Of a stretch of DNA of 5,414 nt, positions 1 through 5,414 are shown piece after piece (position 1 is the first letter of the stretch; each line of letters begins with the position of its first letter). Both the position numbers and the translations under genes were made by a program. Location: positions 1-5,414 of the forward strand of contig RFUD01000188.1 in assembly GCA_009923125.1 (NCBI GenBank). Direction: 5' to 3'. Origin of the DNA: Planctomycetia bacterium. GTDB taxonomy: Bacteria; Planctomycetota; Planctomycetia; Pirellulales; UBA1268. Below the pieces are notes generated by a model. It had not been told where the DNA came from. It was given only the letters and a program-made list of their open reading frames with translations, and searched no databases.

Positions 1-438
1 CGTCGCCTCGAAGCCTGCGTCCTCGATCGTCGAGCCGACGAGCAGCCGGCCGTCGGGCCGTGGCACGAGGTAGTCGATCCCGAAGTTCACGACGCGGTCG
101 AGCCGTGGCCGTGGCAGCCTGAGGAGCAGGATCTGTCCGCGGATGGGCCGCGTTTCGAGCCGGTGGCCGAGCCGGGCGAGGATGTCGCCGGCCCAGGCGC
201 CGGCCGCGAAGCAGTAGGCTCCGGCCCGCACGACGCCCGCAGCGGTGGCCACTGCGGTGATTCTGCCGTCGTCGAATTCGACCCCGTGCACCGCGTCGTT
301 GAGGATCGTGACGCCGCGGCGACGGCAGCTCGCGACGAGCGCTTCGAGATGTCGCGGCGGCCGCAGACTTCGCTCGTCGGGGAGCAGGAAACCGGCGCGG
401 ACGCCCCCCCGGGCGACCGCGGGCCGCAGGCCGGGCTC
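1..438 (-). pseudogene. thiO: Middle segment of glycine oxidase ThiO (FAD-dependent), inverted relative to its C-terminal part
   Basis: Reading the minus strand from 438 to 1 gives one open frame without a stop that matches the central part of ThiO/DadA-family FAD oxidoreductases. In order it shows EPGLRPAV, FLLPDE, the LRPPRHLEAL stretch (family form 'hvdPRhLeAL'), a variable strand with CFAAGAWAG (the 'aGaWs' motif), RPIRGQILLL (the 'PvrGQml' motif) and YLVPRPDGRLLVGSTIEDAGF. The family uses ThiO to oxidise glycine to iminoacetic acid for the thiazole of thiamine; close relatives are D-amino-acid dehydrogenases. The N-terminal Rossmann FAD-binding GxGxxG part, expected upstream of EPGL (right of 438 on this strand), is absent. 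The sequence there is instead the plus-strand C-terminus of the same kind of protein. The left side is cut by the window edge while still in frame. Family assignment is strong; thiO versus another DAO-family enzyme is less certain. Confidence 0.82.
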
Positions 439-694
439 GGTGGACGGTCTGCCGACGCTCGGTCCGCTGCCCGGCATCGCGAACGGCTACGTGGCAGCCG
501 GCCACTTCCGCGCCGGGCTGCATCAGTCCACGGGGACGGCGGTCCTGCTCGCCGACCTGATCACCGGGGCCACGTCGGCGTGCGATCCTGCACCTTTCTC
601 ACCGGCTCGACGGCTCGACGGAAACGCGGGATCAGCCCCCCGTCCCGGATCGGTCGCCGACTACCTCGATCGCGCCCGCGACACCGCCGCGTGA
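422..694 (+). pseudogene. thiO: C-terminal segment of glycine oxidase ThiO, on the opposite strand to its middle segment
   Basis: The plus frame from about 422 to the TGA at 692-694 encodes RRPGSVDGLPTLGPLPG, then GYVAAGHFRAGLH and STGTAVLLADLITG, ending in a PFSPARR-type tail. These are the C-terminal hallmarks of ThiO. In characterised glycine oxidases the Arg of the 'G-x-RP-x3-DG' motif and the Arg of 'GHFR' belong to the substrate/FAD site, and the Gly-rich end closes the FAD pocket. Left of about 428 the family match stops: the expected W-A-G-L before RPG is replaced by unrelated residues. The same DNA there reads as the ThiO middle part on the other strand. The plus frame stays open back to an ATG at 245, but that N-terminal stretch is only the antisense of the minus-strand ThiO segment, so it is not a believable start. 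Its stop lies 3 bp from the stop of the convergent ExeA-like gene. Confidence 0.8.
429..438. other. Inversion junction (10-bp shared sequence) inside thiO
   Basis: GGCCGGGCTC can be assigned to both thiO pieces. On the minus strand it encodes E-P-G(-L), the start of the middle segment. On the plus strand it lies within R-P-G-S, the start of the C-terminal segment. An intact ancestral gene would therefore have carried GAGCCCGGCC at the 5' site and its reverse complement at the 3' site, an inverted repeat flanking the middle segment. Recombination or template switching between these arms would produce the observed arrangement. The repeat arms in the ancestor are inferred; only one junction is in the window. 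Confidence 0.55.
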
Positions 695-697
695 TGC

Positions 698-1351
698 TCA
701 GGCGGCCTGCAGCGACAGCCGCCGGTGCACCGCCTCGACGTCGTCGGGCGTGACGACTCCCCCGGGAGCGGCGTCCGCGACGAGCTGCACGAGTTCCGCG
801 AGCCGGACCACGCGGCCCGGGATGCCCGCGGCGATCTCGTGGATCGTCCGCACGACGGCGGCATGGTCGGTCTCGCGGCCGAGGCGGACCAGCCGGGACG
901 CCGTCGCTGCGCGCGTCTCCGAGAGCGTGAACGGCCCGAGCACCGCCCGCAGCACGATCGTCCGCTCGAGCCTCGCGTCACGGGCACTGAGCGTCAGCAG
1001 CCGTCCCTGGCCCGCGAGCACGATGCCACCTCGTGGTTCCTGCCGGCGCCATGCCTCGACCGTCGCGACGAGCACCTCGCCGGAAGGCTCGTGGGCGTCG
1101 TCGAGGAGCAGGACCGCATCGCCCCCCGCCGCCCCGCCGGCAGACGCGGGCGCCTCGTCGCATGCGGTCCAGCGGACGCAACGGCGTCCGGCCAGGGCGG
1201 GCGATGCCGCCAGCCGGTCGAGGACCGTGGTCTTGCCGGCACCCGCCGGACCGCACAGCAGCGCGATCGCCGACGGCGACTCGAGGGCGTAGGCGATCCT
1301 GGCGATCGCCGCGTGCTGCGCCTGCGTGAGTGTGCAGTCGGGCGTGCTCAT
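698..1351 (-). CDS. ExeA/GspA-like AAA ATPase (217 aa)
   Basis: A complete P-loop ATPase of the ExeA/GspA type. Residues 34-42 are a clean Walker A (GPAGAGKTT, Lys40). Residues 79-88 are a Walker B (AVLLLDDAHE, Asp84/Asp85). GIVLAGQGRL at 109-118 matches the sensor-1 strand ('lvGqpeL'). ERTIVLRAVLGPFTLSETRA and the C-terminal helices (IHEIAAGIPGRVVRLAELV, then VTPDDVEAV) are the usual ExeA ending. At 217 aa it is essentially just the AAA core; ExeA and XrtA-associated ATPases are longer and often carry an extra C-terminal domain. No membrane segment is seen, so it is probably cytoplasmic. The ATG at 1351-1349 was chosen because it overlaps the upstream stop (ATGA) and sits a normal distance before the LTQAQHAAIARIAYAL helix. 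A longer in-frame extension to 1771 is antisense noise over the upstream gene. No good Shine-Dalgarno precedes it, consistent with translational coupling. It is the last gene of the operon. Its partner and substrate are unknown; ATPase activity is likely given intact motifs. Confidence 0.85.
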   Translation of the reverse strand: MSTPDCTLTQAQHAAIARIAYALESPSAIALLCGPAGAGKTTVLDRLAASPALAGRRCVRWTACDEAPASAGGAAGGDAVLLLDDAHEPSGEVLVATVEAWRRQEPRGGIVLAGQGRLLTLSARDARLERTIVLRAVLGPFTLSETRAATASRLVRLGRETDHAAVVRTIHEIAAGIPGRVVRLAELVQLVADAAPGGVVTPDDVEAVHRRLSLQAA

Positions 1352-1965
1352 GGGATCGGCCGCAGCGGCGGCGCATCGGATCGCGTGACGATCTCGCCGA
1401 GCACCGGGACTCCGAGCGCGTGGAGCGCCTGTTCGTGCGCGGGGCAGGCGGGCCGCGCCGCGGTGCGCACGAGGATCACGGCGTGGCAGCCGAGCGCCGC
1501 CCGGGCCAGCCGGCCCCGATGCACGGGCCCCGGGGGGAACCACACTCCGGCATCCGCGATCAGGGAGCGGGCCGATGACTCGTCTCGTGCGGCCGCTTCG
1601 GCCGGGGGCAGGCCCTCGCGAAACACGACGTCGCGGCCCTGCATCCGCAGCAGTTGCACCAGGCCACGGGCCACCGTGGTGCGTCCCTCCGCGCGCTCCC
1701 GCCCCGCCAGCGCGATCACCCGACCGCCTCCATCCAGGGCCGCATCGACGCGTGCGGCGAGGTGGGTCCATTCGGCCTCGGCGAGTTCCAGCAATGCGGC
1801 GAGCACGTGGTCCTGCCGCCGGGCCACGGTCGGCCCTCTGGCAGCGCGGACACCGTCACCGACCTCCCCCCCGGCGCCCCCGGGAGCGACGACATGCCCG
1901 GCGTCACGGACCGGCGACGACGCACGACGGCCGAGGAAGGCGCGATCGATGAGGTCGGGCGTCAT
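1348..1965 (-). CDS. Degenerate CpsD/MinD-like P-loop protein (205 aa)
   Basis: It resembles the cytoplasmic ATPase domain of bacterial tyrosine kinases of the CpsD/CapB family and MinD/ParA relatives. Residues 82-115 (RVIALAG, then AEGRTTVARGLVQLLRMQGRDVVF) align with the first strand, P-loop and following helix. SLIADAG at 134-140 looks like Walker B. HAVILVRTAAR and LGVPVLGEIV match the family's later strands. The chemistry looks impaired. The P-loop Lys is Arg95 (EGRTT). The 'vllvDaD' Walker A' motif that should follow the first helix is replaced by VVFREG, with no Asp. There is not one tyrosine in the protein, so a C-terminal autophosphorylation cluster is impossible. It may therefore be a pseudo-ATPase or regulatory partner. 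The N-terminal 75 residues are unassigned. The ATG at 1965-1963 overlaps the upstream stop and has a strong Shine-Dalgarno. The 3' end overlaps the ExeA-like start by 4 bp. Fold assignment is moderate, coding status high. Confidence 0.72.
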   Translation of the reverse strand: MTPDLIDRAFLGRRASSPVRDAGHVVAPGGAGGEVGDGVRAARGPTVARRQDHVLAALLELAEAEWTHLAARVDAALDGGGRVIALAGRERAEGRTTVARGLVQLLRMQGRDVVFREGLPPAEAAARDESSARSLIADAGVWFPPGPVHRGRLARAALGCHAVILVRTAARPACPAHEQALHALGVPVLGEIVTRSDAPPLRPIP

Positions 1966-2258
1966 CGTGAGATCACCTGTCCAGCCGGGTCCGAGATGGC
2001 CGCCGTGTGCGCCGTGGCGGCCGACGGCGTGCAGCGTGTGCGTTCGACGGCCCACACGGTCAACCACACGGCCGCCGCGACGACGCCGAGGATCGTCACC
2101 GACCACGGGGGCAGCCGCGGGCCGGCCCGCACGGGCCCGGGGCCGCCGCGCCGGCCCGGATGCGTCGCCGGCCCGGGAGCGGGCGTCGGCTGCTCCGTCT
2201 CCGCCGGCACCGGCGGTCCATCGACCCGCACGGCGGGAAAGGTCGCCAAGATCTCCAT
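1962..2258 (-). CDS. Small Pro-rich single-pass membrane protein (98 aa), first gene of the ATPase operon
   Basis: I do not recognise a family. What can be seen: a short N-terminal head (MEILATFPAVRVDGPP), a Pro/Gly/Arg-rich linker at about 15-50, one hydrophobic segment at about 51-71 (PWSVTILGVVAAAVWLTVWAV), and a short polar tail of 27 residues. There is no cleavable signal peptide, since the hydrophobic stretch is central. Arg-rich residues just before the membrane segment suggest the N-terminus stays in the cytoplasm. The chosen ATG at 2258-2256 has only a weak GGGG-type ribosome site. The open frame continues up to 2525, but that extension would run antisense into metH. Its TGA overlaps the next ATG (ATGA), so it is translationally linked to the two ATPases. 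A plausible but unproven role is to anchor them at the membrane, where larger relatives of this gene set have a Wzz-type membrane protein. It could be a spurious ORF, but the exact ATGA overlap, the strand and the membrane segment argue for a gene. Confidence 0.62.
   Translation of the reverse strand: MEILATFPAVRVDGPPVPAETEQPTPAPGPATHPGRRGGPGPVRAGPRLPPWSVTILGVVAAAVWLTVWAVERTRCTPSAATAHTAAISDPAGQVISR
1971..1978 (-). promoter_or_regulatory. Shine-Dalgarno for the CpsD/MinD-like gene
   Basis: On the minus strand AGGTGATC ends 5 nt before the ATG at 1965. It is an 8-nt match to the usual bacterial 16S 3' tail (the complement of GATCACCT). This fixes the start codon of the 205-aa protein. It lies inside the end of the upstream 98-aa gene, so the second gene can bind ribosomes itself as well as be coupled. 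Confidence 0.7.
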
Positions 2259-2433
2259 GTCATCACAGCCCCGACTCTGACACCGGTCCCGGAGAGGATC
2301 GACGCCCCGATTCAACAGGCTTGAGGATTCAGCCCTCCCTTTTTCGATGATTATGACCGCGGGCTCGGGCTGCCTATCATCAAGGCTCAGACCTGCGACC
2401 GTCCGGACCGTCCCAACCCTTCCCCGCTTGCCC
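2259..2433. promoter_or_regulatory. Divergent intergenic region between the ATPase operon and metH
   Basis: This 175-bp gap is the only non-coding stretch of note and contains the most AT-rich DNA of the window (about 2310-2360 and 2371-2383). Both flanking transcripts must start here or nearby. For the plus strand a weak candidate is TTATGA (2351-2356), 18 bp, TATCAT (2375-2380). For the minus strand CATAAT (2355-2350) could be a -10, but no -35 sits at a good distance. GATGAT (2346-2351) and ATCATC (2376-2381) form a 6-bp inverted repeat flanking these elements, perhaps by chance. I see no B12-box or other recognisable cobalamin or SAH/SAM riboswitch core, although metH is often under such control. 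No terminator hairpin with a U-tract is visible. Confidence 0.35.
2397..2414 (+). repeat. Tandem 9-bp repeat just upstream of metH
   Basis: GACCGTCCG is followed at once by GACCGTCCC, two copies with one mismatch, ending 19 bp before the metH ATG. It would fall in the 5' leader if transcription starts near 2385. It could be an operator half-site pair or chance in GC-rich DNA. Confidence 0.35.

Positions 2434-5414
<2,981 letters not shown>

Noticed and set aside
404..410. Run of seven C as a possible frameshift site in thiO.
   Set aside because: The minus-strand ThiO frame carries the family motifs on both sides of the run (EPGLRPAV before, FLLPDE after), so no frameshift is needed.
245..421. 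ATG at 245 as the true start of the plus-strand thiO C-terminal frame.
   Set aside because: The residues from 245 to about 421 are the antisense of the minus-strand ThiO middle and lack any FAD-domain motif; the frame is open only by chance.
163..753. Plus-strand open frame of 196 codons at the left end.
   Set aside because: It is a low-complexity Arg/Gly/Pro frame with no family resemblance, and overlaps both thiO segments in other frames.
1352..1771. N-terminal extension of the ExeA-like protein to 1771.
   Set aside because: The extra 140 residues are Arg/Gly-rich noise overlapping the CpsD/MinD-like gene. The internal ATG at 1351 has the ATGA overlap and a normal ExeA beginning.
725..2350. 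Plus-strand open frame of 541 codons across the ATPase operon.
   Set aside because: It is antisense to the three minus-strand genes, is Arg/Pro/Ala-rich, and has no domain or ribosome site. The minus strand shows Walker motifs and ATGA overlaps.

Overview
The window is very G+C-rich, compactly coded bacterial chromosomal DNA. The general style suggests an uncultured high-GC lineage: a canonical cobalamin-dependent MetH, and an ExeA-type ATPase next to a CpsD/MinD-like ATPase with a 'GxGRTT'-type P-loop. Planctomycetota is my best guess, by resemblance only; no marker gene here proves it.

Layout, left to right. (1) Positions 1-694 hold a broken glycine oxidase gene (ThiO/DadA-type FAD oxidoreductase). 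Its middle part reads on the minus strand (about 438 down to 1, running off the window). Its C-terminal part reads on the plus strand (about 422-694, with its own stop). The two pieces are complementary, non-overlapping parts of one protein meeting head to head at a 10-bp sequence. That is what an internal inversion, or an inverted assembly chimera, would leave. (2) Positions 698-2258 hold a three-gene minus-strand operon. In transcription order it encodes a 98-aa Pro-rich protein with one membrane segment, a 205-aa degenerate CpsD/MinD-like P-loop protein, and a 217-aa ExeA/GspA-like AAA ATPase. Both internal junctions are 4-bp ATGA stop/start overlaps. (3) Positions 2259-2433 are a divergent intergenic region, locally less GC-rich, which must carry control signals for both directions. 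(4) From 2434 to the window end, on the plus strand, are the first 993 codons of metH, covering the homocysteine, folate, B12-cap and B12-binding modules and the start of the reactivation domain.

Functionally, metH is housekeeping (methionine and one-carbon metabolism). ThiO would normally oxidise glycine for thiamine thiazole synthesis or act in amino-acid oxidation, but as drawn here it cannot make a normal protein. The three-gene operon looks like a small membrane-associated two-ATPase module. Related ATPase pairs are known beside exopolysaccharide/exosortase and type II secretion loci, but no export or polysaccharide gene lies in this window, so its job is unknown. The two most useful places to look again are the inverted thiO junction and the ATPase operon.
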